Positions 55,425 to 64,000 of a stretch of 64,000 nucleotides of DNA are shown here, one piece after another. Position numbers and translations under genes: made by a program. Origin of the DNA: Simplicispira lacusdiani (lineage in GTDB: Bacteria; Pseudomonadota; Gammaproteobacteria; Burkholderiales; Burkholderiaceae_C); the NCBI RefSeq assembly GCF_003604195.1, contig NZ_QXGR01000008.1, positions 62,001-126,000 on the forward strand, written 5' to 3'. Below the pieces are notes generated by a model. The model did not search any database. It saw only the letters and a list, made by a program, of their open reading frames with translations, and was not told the origin of the DNA. Within the stretch, counting starts at the first letter, position 1. Each line of letters opens with the position of its first letter.

Positions 55425-55550
55425 GCGCGGTCGTGGTGCAGTGGCAAAGGCCCGCCGCCGGCAGGGCCTGCGGCGAAACCTATAATTTGACCACAGTTCC
55501 CCACCCTCCACCGGTCGCCCTGGCGCCTCTGCCCCCTCCCCCCATCCACC

Positions 55551-55931
55551 ATGAAATTCCAGCCCGACCGCTTCGACGCCCAGAGCATCACCGGATACGG
55601 CCCGGGCTGGATCGGCGTGGGCCCGGAGAAGGTCCATACCAGCCTGCTGCTGGGCTCGCGTGGCCTGTGCATGCCCTGGGACTGCTCGCGCTTCGAGGAC
55701 TTGGCGCCCGGGCATTTCGCCCAGCTGGCACAGCACGATGCCGAGCTGGTGCTCCTGGGCAGCGGCAACCGCCTGCGCTTCGTCCCGCCGGCCTGGCTGC
55801 AGCCCTTGATGGCGCGGCGCATCGGCATCGAGACCATGGACACCGCAGCCGCCTGCCGCACCTACAACATCCTCGCTGGCGAGGGGCGCAATGTCATCGC
55901 GGCGCTGATCCTCGAATCCCCGCCTTCCTGA
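55551..55931 (+). CDS. Mth938-like domain protein (DUF498 family)
   Basis: A 126-residue single-domain protein of the Mth938/NDUFAF3-like family: NRLRFVPPAWLQPLMARRIG in the core, IETMDTAAACRTYNILAGEG (about 93-112) is the family signature, followed by RNVIAALILES. Mitochondrial relatives assist complex I assembly; bacterial function is unproven. Divergent from alaA. The product is soluble and has no signal peptide. Confidence 0.85.
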   Translation: MKFQPDRFDAQSITGYGPGWIGVGPEKVHTSLLLGSRGLCMPWDCSRFEDLAPGHFAQLAQHDAELVLLGSGNRLRFVPPAWLQPLMARRIGIETMDTAAACRTYNILAGEGRNVIAALILESPPS

Positions 55932-56046
55932 CCCGGCGGGGGTGTTTCAGGGTAAAATCGCGTGTTGCGGCCGGTGGCGCCCAAGAAGAAGAACATTCAC
56001 GTACCACCGGCTTTTCAACGACCTCACCCTGAGAGATAGAAGACAT

Positions 56047-56535
56047 ATGGCGATCGTTGTCAACAAGCCCCTCCCCGAATTCGAAGCCAATGCGACCAGC
56101 GGGGTCAAGGTTTCCAACACCTCCCACAACGGCCAGGTCCTGATCCTGTACTTCTATCCCAAAGACAACACCCCCGGCTGCACCACCGAGGCGATGCAGT
56201 TCCGCGACAAGTACAAGGATTTCGTCAAGGCGGGCGCCGCCGTGTTTGGCGTCTCGCGCGACAACATGAAGTCGCACGACGAATTCAAGGAGAAGCTTGA
56301 ACTCCCGTTCGAGCTGATCGCCGACACCGAGGAAAAGATGTGCCACATGTTCGGCGTGGTCAAGAACAAGATCATGTACGGCAAGAAGGTCAAGGGCATC
56401 GAGCGCAGCACCTTCCTCATCGGCCCCGACGGCGTGCTGGTCCAGGAATGGCGCGGCCTCAAGGTGCCCGGCCATGTGGACGAAGTGCTCAAGGCCGTCA
56501 AATCGCTCAAGACGACGCTGAAGAAAGCCGCCTGA
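56047..56535 (+). CDS. bcp: Peroxiredoxin, Bcp/PrxQ type
   Basis: A thiol peroxidase reducing hydrogen and organic peroxides. 162 residues. The active site is LYFYPKDNTPGCTTEAMQFR (about residues 32-51) with peroxidatic Cys. The resolving cysteine normally five residues later in Bcp proteins is Met here (CTTEAM), so the enzyme probably works as a 1-Cys or uses another cysteine (the CHMFG Cys at about 99). The start MAIVVNKPLPEF follows GAGAGATAGAAGACAT. A terminator follows downstream. Confidence 0.9.
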   Translation: MAIVVNKPLPEFEANATSGVKVSNTSHNGQVLILYFYPKDNTPGCTTEAMQFRDKYKDFVKAGAAVFGVSRDNMKSHDEFKEKLELPFELIADTEEKMCHMFGVVKNKIMYGKKVKGIERSTFLIGPDGVLVQEWRGLKVPGHVDEVLKAVKSLKTTLKKAA

Positions 56536-56627
56536 TCCGGGTGCGTGCGCGGCCGGCGGTGCATGTCACCTTCGGCATGCATAATGGCCCAATGCCGGTG
56601 CAACTCGCAACGCTCCCCATCCTCCGT

Positions 56628-56657
56628 AAAGCCGCCTTGGCCTCCAGGCGGCTTTTT
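56628..56657 (+). terminator. Intrinsic terminator downstream of bcp
   Basis: Stem AAAGCCGCCT/AGGCGGCTTT with loop TGGCCTCC and a short T-run, 92 bases after the bcp stop and 35 bases before phoH. Confidence 0.85.
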
Positions 56658-56692
56658 GCTTTCTGAACACTCCGAACGAGGCCCTCCGCACC

Positions 56693-58438
56693 ATGCCCCT
56701 GCCCCCCGCACCCACCCGGCGCGCCGCCCAGCTCCCTCCTGAAGCCTTCCTGCTCCAAGCGACCCCTGCCGCGGACGCCGAAGCCGCCCCCCGCCGCGCC
56801 AGCGCGCGCAAGGCCGCCGCCCCCGTGGCCACGCCCGCCGCCGAGACTGCTCCGGCCCGTGCACGCACCGCCAAGCCCCTCAACGGCGACACCGCGCCCG
56901 CCACCCGCAACCGCCGCGCCGCCAAGCCGGCGGCTCCCGCCGCCGAGCTGCCACCCGTGGCCGCGCGCACGCCCGACATGCCGCAGGCCACCGCGCCAGC
57001 CCCTGCCGCCGCACCCGCGCCGCGCGCCCGCAAGGCCCGGAGCACCGGCCCGGCCAAGCTGTTCGTGCTCGACACCAATGTGCTGCTGCACGACCCGAGT
57101 TGCCTGTTCCGTTTCGAGGAACACGACATCTACCTGCCGATGATCGTGCTGGAGGAACTCGATGCCCACAAGAAGGGCATGACCGAGGTGGCGCGCAACG
57201 GCCGCCAGGTCAGCCGCGCGCTCGACGCGCTGGCCGCCGCCCAGGGCGCCGACATGGGCAAGGGCCTCAAGCTCGACTCCACCGGCCAGCGCGGCGCCAC
57301 CGGCAGCCTGTTCTTCCAGACCGCCGCCGTTGACTACCAGTTGCCCACCAGCCTGCCCCAGGGCAAGGCCGACAACCAGATCCTCGGCGTGGTCGAGGCG
57401 CTGCGCAAGCAGCATGCGCCGCGCGAGGTGGTGCTGGTGTCCAAGGACATCAACATGCGCGTCAAGGCGCGCGCCCTGGGCCTGCCCACCGAGGACTACC
57501 AGAACGACAAGGCCCTGGAGGACGGCGACCTGCTCTACTCCGGCGTGCTGCAGCTGCCGCCCGACTTCTGGAGCCGCAACGGCAAGTCGGTCGAGAGCTG
57601 GCAGAGCGGCGCCCACACCTTCTACCGCATCAGCGGCCCGATCGTGCCGCAGTTGATGATCAACCAATTCGTCTACTTCGAGGCCCCGGGCGAGCCCAGC
57701 CTGTACGCGCGCGTGAGCGAGATCCGCGACAAGACCGCCGTGCTCAAGACGCTGAAGGACTACGGCCACGCCAAGAACGCCGTCTGGGGCGTGACCACGC
57801 GCAACCGCGAGCAGAACTTCGCCGTGAACCTGCTGATGGACCCCGAGGTCGATTTCGTCACCCTCGCCGGCACGGCCGGCACCGGCAAGACCCTGATGGC
57901 GCTGGCCGCCGGCCTGACGCAGGTGCTGGACGACCGCCGCTACACCGAGATCATCATGACCCGCGCCACGGTGAGCGTGGGCGAGGACATCGGCTTCCTG
58001 CCCGGCACCGAGGAGGAGAAGATGGGCCCGTGGATGGGCGCGCTGGACGACAACCTCGAATTCCTCGCCAAGGGCGACGGCGGCAATGCCGGCGAATGGG
58101 GCCGCGCGGCCACCAACGAGCTGATCCGCAGCCGCATCAAGATCAAGAGCATGAACTTCATGCGCGGCCGCACGTTCATGAACAAGTACGTCATCATCGA
58201 CGAGGCGCAGAACCTGACGCCCAAGCAGATGAAGACACTGATCACGCGCGCGGGCCCGGGCACCAAGATCATCTGCATGGGCAACCTGGCGCAGATCGAC
58301 ACGCCCTACCTCACCGAGGGCTCGTCGGGCCTGACCTTCGCCGTGGACCGCTTCAAGGGCTGGCCGCACAGCGGCCACATCACGCTGGCGCGCGGCGAAC
58401 GCTCGCGCCTGGCGGATTTCGCCAGCGAAGTACTTTAA
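56693..58438 (+). CDS. PhoH family protein with N-terminal PIN domain
   Basis: 581 residues. Residues 1-118 are an Ala/Pro/Arg-rich, probably disordered extension (many AAKP- and APAA-type runs). A PIN nuclease domain follows (about 120-255): LFVLDTNVLLHDPSCLFRFE, MIVLEELDAHKKGMTEVARN, with acidic residues for metal binding. The C-terminal PhoH ATPase (about 375-560) has Walker A GTAGTGKTLMALAAGLTQV, VGEDIGFLPGTEEEKM and Walker B YVIIDEAQNLTPKQMKTLI. PIN-PhoH proteins have RNA helicase and nuclease activity in other bacteria. Converges on dnaB. Confidence 0.9.
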   Translation: MPLPPAPTRRAAQLPPEAFLLQATPAADAEAAPRRASARKAAAPVATPAAETAPARARTAKPLNGDTAPATRNRRAAKPAAPAAELPPVAARTPDMPQATAPAPAAAPAPRARKARSTGPAKLFVLDTNVLLHDPSCLFRFEEHDIYLPMIVLEELDAHKKGMTEVARNGRQVSRALDALAAAQGADMGKGLKLDSTGQRGATGSLFFQTAAVDYQLPTSLPQGKADNQILGVVEALRKQHAPREVVLVSKDINMRVKARALGLPTEDYQNDKALEDGDLLYSGVLQLPPDFWSRNGKSVESWQSGAHTFYRISGPIVPQLMINQFVYFEAPGEPSLYARVSEIRDKTAVLKTLKDYGHAKNAVWGVTTRNREQNFAVNLLMDPEVDFVTLAGTAGTGKTLMALAAGLTQVLDDRRYTEIIMTRATVSVGEDIGFLPGTEEEKMGPWMGALDDNLEFLAKGDGGNAGEWGRAATNELIRSRIKIKSMNFMRGRTFMNKYVIIDEAQNLTPKQMKTLITRAGPGTKIICMGNLAQIDTPYLTEGSSGLTFAVDRFKGWPHSGHITLARGERSRLADFASEVL

Positions 58439-58440
58439 CG

Positions 58441-58499
58441 CTACAAAAACAATAGCTTCCAGCGCTTGCTTTGCGGGCGCTGGAAGCTATTTTTATTAG
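58441..58499. terminator. Bidirectional terminator formed by dispersed repeat copy 9
   Basis: A perfect 15-bp stem, AATAGCTTCCAGCGC against GCGCTGGAAGCTATT (58451-58491), with an 11-base loop, A-run before and T-run after. It lies between phoH and dnaB, which converge, and overlaps the dnaB stop codon by three bases. It is the best-formed member of the AGCTAT/AGCGCTT family. Confidence 0.9.
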
Positions 58500-59905
58500 A
58501 AATCGTCGCTGGAACCCATGGCCAGGTTCTCGAAGCGCGTCTGGTTCTTCTGGAAGAACAGCTTCACCGTGCCCGTGGGGCCGTTCCGCTGCTTGCCGAT
58601 GATGACCTCGGCGACGTTGGGCTCCTTGGAGTCCTTGTTGTAGTAGTCGTCGCGGTAGATGAACATGATGATGTCGGCATCCTGCTCGATGGCGCCCGAT
58701 TCGCGCAGGTCGGACATCATGGGGCGCTTGTCGGTGCGCTGCTCCACCGAGCGGTTGAGCTGCGAGAGCGCGATCACCGGGCACTGCAGTTCCTTGGCCA
58801 GCATCTTCAGGCCGCGCGAGATCTCGCCCAGCTCGGTGGCGCGGTTCTCGCCCTGCGAGCCGCTGGAGCCGCTCATGAGCTGCAGGTAGTCGACCACGAT
58901 CAGGCCCAGCTTGCCGCACTGGCGCGCCAGGCGCCGCGCGTTGGCGCGCAGCTCGCTCGGCGTGAGGCCCGGGGTTTCGTCGATGTGCAGCGAGACATTG
59001 CGCAGGCGCTCGATGGCCTCGGTCAGGCGCGGCCACTCGTCGTCGGTGAGCTTGCCGGTGCGCAGGTTGCCCTGGTTCACGCGGCCGATCGAGCCCACGA
59101 TACGCACCGCGAGCTGGGCGGCGCCCATTTCCATCGAGAAGATGGCCACGGGCAAGCCTTCATTGAGCGCCACGTGCTCGGCGATGTTCACCGCGAACGA
59201 GGTCTTGCCCATGGAGGGGCGCGCCGCCAGCACCACCATGTCGCCGGCCTGCAAGCCCGAGGTCATGCGGTCGAGGTCGGCGAAGCCCGTGGGCACGCCG
59301 GTCACGTCCATGGGGTTGTCGGCCATCTCCTGCACGCGGTCGAGCAGGTCGACCACCAGGGTTTCCATCGACTGGAAGCCCTGCTTCATGCGCGAGCCTT
59401 CCTCGCCGATGTTGAAGATCTTCTGCTCGGCCTCGTCGAGGATCTTGTCCACCGGCCGTCCCTGGGGGTTGAAGGCGTTGGTGGCGATCTCGTCGCTGGC
59501 CGTGACCAGCTTGCGCAGGATGGCGCGCTCGCGCACGATCTCGGCGTAGCGGCGGATGTTGCTGGCGCTGGGCACGTACTGCGCCAGCGAGTTGAGGTAG
59601 GCCAGCCCGCCCACCTCCTCGGACTTGCCCAGGCTCTGCAGTTGCTCGTAGACCGTGATCACGTCGGCCGGCTTGCTGGCGTTGACCAGCGTGGCGATGG
59701 CCGCGAAGATCAACTGGTGCTGGTGGCGGTAGAAATCGCTCTCGACCAGCAGGTCGCCCACGCGGTCCCAGGCGTGGTTGTCCAGCAGCAGGCCGCCCAG
59801 CACGCTCGACTCGGCCTCGATGGAATGCGGCGGCACGCGCAGCTGCGCGATCTGGCTGTCGTAGGGTGCGAACCCGTCGTCCACGGGCATCGGTGCATCA
59901 AACAT
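58496..59905 (-). CDS. dnaB: Replicative DNA helicase DnaB
   Basis: Hexameric 5'-3' helicase at the replication fork. 469 residues (E. coli 471). N-terminal collar domain begins RVPPHSIEAESSVLGGLLLD (about 20-39); the RecA-like domain has Walker A ARPSMGKTSFAVNIAEHVAL (about 226-245), GLIVVDYLQLMSGS as Walker B, and FIYRDDYYN; EVIIGKQRNGPTG is the arginine finger/DNA loop region. The start MFDAPMPVDD has GAGGAACCCC upstream. No intein or insertion. Downstream of rplI as in many proteobacteria. Confidence 0.96.
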   Translation of the reverse strand: MFDAPMPVDDGFAPYDSQIAQLRVPPHSIEAESSVLGGLLLDNHAWDRVGDLLVESDFYRHQHQLIFAAIATLVNASKPADVITVYEQLQSLGKSEEVGGLAYLNSLAQYVPSASNIRRYAEIVRERAILRKLVTASDEIATNAFNPQGRPVDKILDEAEQKIFNIGEEGSRMKQGFQSMETLVVDLLDRVQEMADNPMDVTGVPTGFADLDRMTSGLQAGDMVVLAARPSMGKTSFAVNIAEHVALNEGLPVAIFSMEMGAAQLAVRIVGSIGRVNQGNLRTGKLTDDEWPRLTEAIERLRNVSLHIDETPGLTPSELRANARRLARQCGKLGLIVVDYLQLMSGSSGSQGENRATELGEISRGLKMLAKELQCPVIALSQLNRSVEQRTDKRPMMSDLRESGAIEQDADIIMFIYRDDYYNKDSKEPNVAEVIIGKQRNGPTGTVKLFFQKNQTRFENLAMGSSDDF

Positions 59906-59978
59906 GGGGTTCCTCGGGCAAGCTTTCGATCCTAGCAATGGGGGCGCGCGCCGTCACCGCACAACCCTGTGCGCAGCC

Positions 59979-59999
59979 TGTGGACAAACCTTTGGACAA
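59979..59999. promoter_or_regulatory. DnaA-box-like pair upstream of dnaB
   Basis: TGTGGACAA and TTTGGACAA, three bases apart, each one or two mismatches from TGTGGATAA (reverse of the DnaA box), about 75-95 bases before the dnaB start. They resemble units in the 6.7-6.9 kb repeats. Regulation by DnaA is an inference. Confidence 0.45.
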
Positions 60000-60062
60000 G
60001 GCGTGCACGACCGGTGCATGGCCCCTGCAAGACGCCTCCACCGGAGGCCGTGACAGGGCGCG

Positions 60063-60090
60063 GAAAAACAAAAACCGCCCGAAGGCGGTT
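60063..60090 (-). terminator. Intrinsic terminator after rplI
   Basis: Minus-strand stem AACCGCC/GGCGGTT with TTCG tetraloop, then a T-rich tail (TTTTTGTTTTT), 22 bases after the rplI stop. It ends the rpsF-priB-rpsR-rplI transcript before dnaB. Confidence 0.9.
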
Positions 60091-60112
60091 CCTGGTGCGC
60101 GGGGTGCAACGG

Positions 60113-60565
60113 TCAGGCGGTTTCGCCGTAGACCGACACGTTGACTTCCACCACCACGTCGGTGTGCAGGGCCACGCTCACGGTGCTGTCGCCGACCATC
60201 TTGATCGGGCCGTTGGGCAGGCGGATCTGCGACTTCAGAACCTTGTAGCCTTGCTTGTTCAGCTCTTCGGCGATGTCGTGGTTGGTGACGGAACCGAACA
60301 GGCGGCCGTCCACGCCGGACTTCTGCGTCAGCTTGACGGTGCTACCGCCGAGCTTCTCGCCTTCGGCCTGGGCAGCGGCCAGCTTCTCGGCGGCGGCCTT
60401 TTCCAGTTCGGCGCGCTTGGCTTCGAACTCAGCCTTGGCGGCTGCCGTGGCGCGGCGGGCGCGGCCGGACGGGATCAGGAAGTTGCGGGCGTAGCCGTCC
60501 TTGACCTTGACGATTTCGCCGAGGTTACCGAGGTTCACAACCTTGTCGAGCAGGATGATTTGCAT
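60113..60565 (-). CDS. rplI: 50S ribosomal protein L9
   Basis: 150 residues, the usual length. N-terminal rRNA-binding domain [20 protein letters not shown] and [16 protein letters not shown] (about 22-37); long connecting helix rich in Ala/Lys/Glu (about 42-75); C-terminal domain with [20 protein letters not shown] and [13 protein letters not shown]. Last gene of the rpsF-priB-rpsR-rplI operon. A clear GGAG-type ribosome-binding site precedes the ATG. Confidence 0.97.
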   Translation of the reverse strand: MQIILLDKVVNLGNLGEIVKVKDGYARNFLIPSGRARRATAAAKAEFEAKRAELEKAAAEKLAAAQAEGEKLGGSTVKLTQKSGVDGRLFGSVTNHDIAEELNKQGYKVLKSQIRLPNGPIKMVGDSTVSVALHTDVVVEVNVSVYGETA

Positions 60566-60577
60566 GGGTCGTGCTCC

Positions 60578-60859
60578 TTAGATCTTGTGCTGGTCGCTGT
60601 AGGGCACCAGGGCCAGGAAGCGAGCGCGCTTGATGGCGGTGTTCAGCTGACGCTGGTAGATGGCGCGCGTGCCGGTCAGGCGCGCGGGGATGATCTTGCC
60701 GTTTTCGGCGATGAAATCGCGCAGGGTGTCCACGTCCTTGTAGTCGATTTCCTCGACGCCGGTGACGGTGAAGCGGCAGAAGCGCTTGCGCTTGAACAGC
60801 AGCGATTGGGTGTTGCGCTTGGGGCGCTTGTCTTTGTTGAATTTCTTGAATGCGGCCAT
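60578..60859 (-). CDS. rpsR: 30S ribosomal protein S18
   Basis: 93 residues, basic: [21 protein letters not shown]-terminal tail, then the S18 core [40 protein letters not shown] and [18 protein letters not shown]. The N-terminus is somewhat longer than E. coli S18 (75). Between priB and rplI with gaps of 17 and 12 bases. Confidence 0.97.
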   Translation of the reverse strand: MAAFKKFNKDKRPKRNTQSLLFKRKRFCRFTVTGVEEIDYKDVDTLRDFIAENGKIIPARLTGTRAIYQRQLNTAIKRARFLALVPYSDQHKI

Positions 60860-60876
60860 TTCGGACCTCTCGAAAA

Positions 60877-61167
60877 TTAATCTTGTTGAATATCCTGGAC
60901 GTGGAGCACAGGGTGCTTGCCGTTGCGCGGCGTGGCCAGAAAACCGGTGAAGCGCCAGAGGCTGCCGATGGACTGGCGGGCCAGCCGCTCTGCCATGGCG
61001 CCGAAAGCCACCGCTTTCAGGACCGCGTTCACATCGCGCATCTGGCCGGCTTCCATCTGCCGCGAACCGTGCTCAAGGCGCAGTTCGATCGCTGGGACAC
61101 CGGCCGGCGTGAACCGCAGGGCCGTGGCCTCGGCGATACAGGCCGTCAACGCAACGTGGTTCTCCAC
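60877..61167 (-). CDS. priB: Primosomal replication protein PriB
   Basis: OB-fold single-stranded DNA-binding protein that helps PriA reload DnaB at stalled forks. 96 residues. [40 protein letters not shown] and [20 protein letters not shown] match the family. A GTG start is used (VENHVAL); an AAGGGGA ribosome-binding site lies unusually close to it, so the true initiation site deserves a check. Located between rpsF and rpsR, its conserved position. Confidence 0.9.
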   Translation of the reverse strand: MENHVALTACIAEATALRFTPAGVPAIELRLEHGSRQMEAGQMRDVNAVLKAVAFGAMAERLARQSIGSLWRFTGFLATPRNGKHPVLHVQDIQQD

Positions 61168-61181
61168 TCCCCTTGGTGTGC

Positions 61182-61559
61182 TCAGCGCTCGTTGGCAGCG
61201 GCGTATTCGGCCTGGCTGACCTTGCGGGCTTCTTCGCGCTCGACGGTCTTCATCATCGAAGAGGGACCGGTCTCGGCCTTCTTCTTCTGGACCGTCAGGT
61301 GGCGCAGAACGGCGTCGTTGAACTTGAAGGCGTGCTCCAGTTCAGCCATCACGGCCTGGTCGGCTTCGATGTTCACGCACAGGTAGTGGGCCTTGGCCAG
61401 CTTGTTGATCAGGTACGCCAGTTGACGGCGGCCCCAGTCTTCCACGCGGTGCACCTTGCCACCGCCAGCGGTGATCATGCCCTTGTAGCGCTCGAGCATG
61501 GCGGGAACCTGCTCGCTTTGATCCGGGTGGATCAACAAAATGATTTCGTAATGACGCAT
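61182..61559 (-). CDS. rpsF: 30S ribosomal protein S6
   Basis: 125 residues. [40 protein letters not shown] and [20 protein letters not shown] followed by [11 protein letters not shown] cover the S6 fold; a charged C-terminal tail follows. The start was chosen at MRHYE with AAAAGGAG upstream. First gene of the operon; a strong promoter is present at 61625-61653. Confidence 0.97.
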   Translation of the reverse strand: MRHYEIILLIHPDQSEQVPAMLERYKGMITAGGGKVHRVEDWGRRQLAYLINKLAKAHYLCVNIEADQAVMAELEHAFKFNDAVLRHLTVQKKKAETGPSSMMKTVEREEARKVSQAEYAAANER

Positions 61560-61624
61560 GCATACTCCTTTTGGGTTAAAGCCACCTGCTGCGCCTGTAG
61601 CAGTGTGACAAGGCAAAGCCGGAA

Positions 61625-61653
61625 ATTATAGCCCCTCCAGCCGCTTCTGTACA
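61625..61653 (-). promoter_or_regulatory. Sigma-70 promoter of the rpsF operon
   Basis: On the minus strand: -35 TGTACA, 17-base spacer, perfect -10 TATAAT, 66 bases before the rpsF start codon. Confidence 0.75.
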
Positions 61654-61718
61654 CTCGCCCCCATCGCAGCAAGCTGCCATGCAGGGTTCTGGGCGCCGGC
61701 CATTCAGGGTGATCGGGC

Positions 61719-61746
61719 CTTGAAAACGCTGGCAATGGCCCTACAT
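61719..61746 (+). promoter_or_regulatory. Heat-shock (sigma-32) promoter of grpE
   Basis: CTTGAAA, 13-base spacer, CCCTACAT: close to the RpoH consensus CTTGAAA-N13/14-CCCCATNT. It lies 44 bases before the grpE ATG, the position expected for a heat-shock operon promoter. Confidence 0.75.
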
Positions 61747-61789
61747 CCGGCAGGCTTCCCGTTTCCACCACCGACACAGAACCATAGAA

Positions 61790-62344
61790 ATGTCCGAAAA
61801 CACGCCCTCCGCCCACGAGTACGGCCCCCCCCCCGCCCCCGAAGAAATGGAGGCCGCCATGGCCGCCCACGCCTCCGACGAGATGGAGCGCCTGCGGCAG
61901 GAGCTGGCGGAACTCAAGACCAAGAGCGCCGATCTGGCGGACCAGTTCCTGCGCGCCAAGGCCGAGGCGGAGAATGCCCGGCGCCGCGCCGAGGACGAGG
62001 TGGCCAAGGCGCGCAAGTTCGGCATCGAGAGCTTCGCCGAAAGCATGCTGCCCGTGGCGGACAGCCTGGACGCGGCCCTGGCCATCCAGAACGCCACGGC
62101 CCAGCAGTTGCGCGAAGGCTCCGACGCCACGCTGCGCCAGCTCCAGTCGGCCCTGGAGCGCAACAAGGTGCTGGCCATCAACCCAGCCACCGGCGAGAAG
62201 TTCGACCCCCACCAGCACCAGGCCATCAGCGTGGTGCCAGCGGCCCAGGAGGCCAACACCGTGGTCGCCGTCCTGCAAAAAGGCTATGCCATCGCCGACC
62301 GCGTCCTGCGCCCGGCCCTGGTGACCGTCACCGCACCCAAATAA
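61790..62344 (+). CDS. grpE: Nucleotide exchange factor GrpE
   Basis: DnaK nucleotide exchange factor. 184 residues: polar N-terminal region (about 1-35), a long coiled-coil helix (about 38-90: [20 protein letters not shown] and [20 protein letters not shown]), then [20 protein letters not shown] and the C-terminal beta domain [20 protein letters not shown] with [20 protein letters not shown]. All family features are present. First gene of grpE-dnaK. Confidence 0.96.
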   Translation: MSENTPSAHEYGPPPAPEEMEAAMAAHASDEMERLRQELAELKTKSADLADQFLRAKAEAENARRRAEDEVAKARKFGIESFAESMLPVADSLDAALAIQNATAQQLREGSDATLRQLQSALERNKVLAINPATGEKFDPHQHQAISVVPAAQEANTVVAVLQKGYAIADRVLRPALVTVTAPK

Positions 62345-62376
62345 AAAAACCGTTACCCGGCTTGAACCTGGCCGGG

Positions 62377-62385
62377 TTATCCACA
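62377..62385 (+). promoter_or_regulatory. DnaA box between grpE and dnaK
   Basis: A perfect TTATCCACA lies 43 bases before the dnaK ATG, at the edge of a hairpin (ACCCGGC/GCCGGGT, 62355-62377). A single box may be chance; a DnaA influence on dnaK is speculative. Confidence 0.4.
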
Positions 62386-62427
62386 AGTTACAGCTATCCA
62401 AATTCAACCAGCATCGCGGAGAACAAC

Positions 62428-64000
<1,573 letters not shown>

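Overview
The window is 64 kb of high-GC chromosome that fits a Comamonadaceae betaproteobacterium (Acidovorax / Alicycliphilus / Diaphorobacter type). The assignment rests on gene content and order (ybgC-tolQRA, ribBX-ribH-nusB, mdh | gntR-sdhCDAB-sdhE-gltA, rpsF-priB-rpsR-rplI, grpE-dnaK), Burkholderiales-type small hypotheticals, and short intergenic repeat families that I associate with this family. It was read by eye, without database searches. No rRNA, tRNA or CRISPR was seen. The last gene, dnaK, runs off the right edge, and the first is only a C-terminal stub.

Layout. 0-8.2 kb: an oxidoreductase-like small protein, a UbiA-family prenyltransferase, a UbiM-like flavin hydroxylase, gshA, an MFE-2-like SDR, a NUDT19-like Nudix hydrolase, DUF427 and DUF938 proteins and a ferredoxin. 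8.4-15.8 kb: ribBX-ribH-nusB, an aminotransferase, ybgC-tolQ-tolR-tolA and trhP. 15.9-17.3 kb: an AT-richer patch with an orphan Imm27-type immunity gene, then a DUF5610 gene. 17.3-28.9 kb: a TCA-cycle block (acnB, CoA ester lyase, mdh; GntR regulator, sdhCDAB, sdhE, gltA). 28.9-34.6 kb: SOS-boxed radical SAM protein, rnk, an acyltransferase, amt with a sigma-54 promoter, dusC. 34.8-36.0 kb: a decayed integron. 36.1-43.1 kb: a methyltransferase, GNAT, coniferyl aldehyde dehydrogenase, clpB. 43.2-51.3 kb: transglutaminase-like protein and molybdopterin genes (moaE; mobB-moeA-moaD) separated by a pectate-lyase-like exoprotein and an unusual chemoreceptor. 51.3-55.4 kb: alaA, hom, thrC. 55.5-64 kb: a Bcp-type peroxiredoxin, phoH, dnaB, the rpsF operon, grpE and dnaK.

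The most notable item is the relic integron. A SHOCT-domain gene cassette has a canonical attC after its stop and a core site before its start. It is transcribed away from a 50-codon integrase remnant that still carries a LexA box. Second are two ~270 bp elements with perfect terminal inverted repeats (near 7.7 and 44.0 kb). Their internal hairpins differ in sequence but keep pairing, while short unpaired motifs are identical, so structure appears to be under selection. Two further repeat families (a short AGCTAT/AGCGCTT repeat that can act as a terminator, and a GC-rich ~90-120 bp repeat) are scattered between genes.

Functionally the window joins central carbon metabolism (TCA block under one candidate GntR operator), envelope integrity (Tol), cofactor synthesis (riboflavin, quinone, glutathione, Moco), protein quality control (clpB; grpE-dnaK with a sigma-32 promoter) and replication (dnaB, priB, with DnaA-box-like sequences near dnaB and dnaK).
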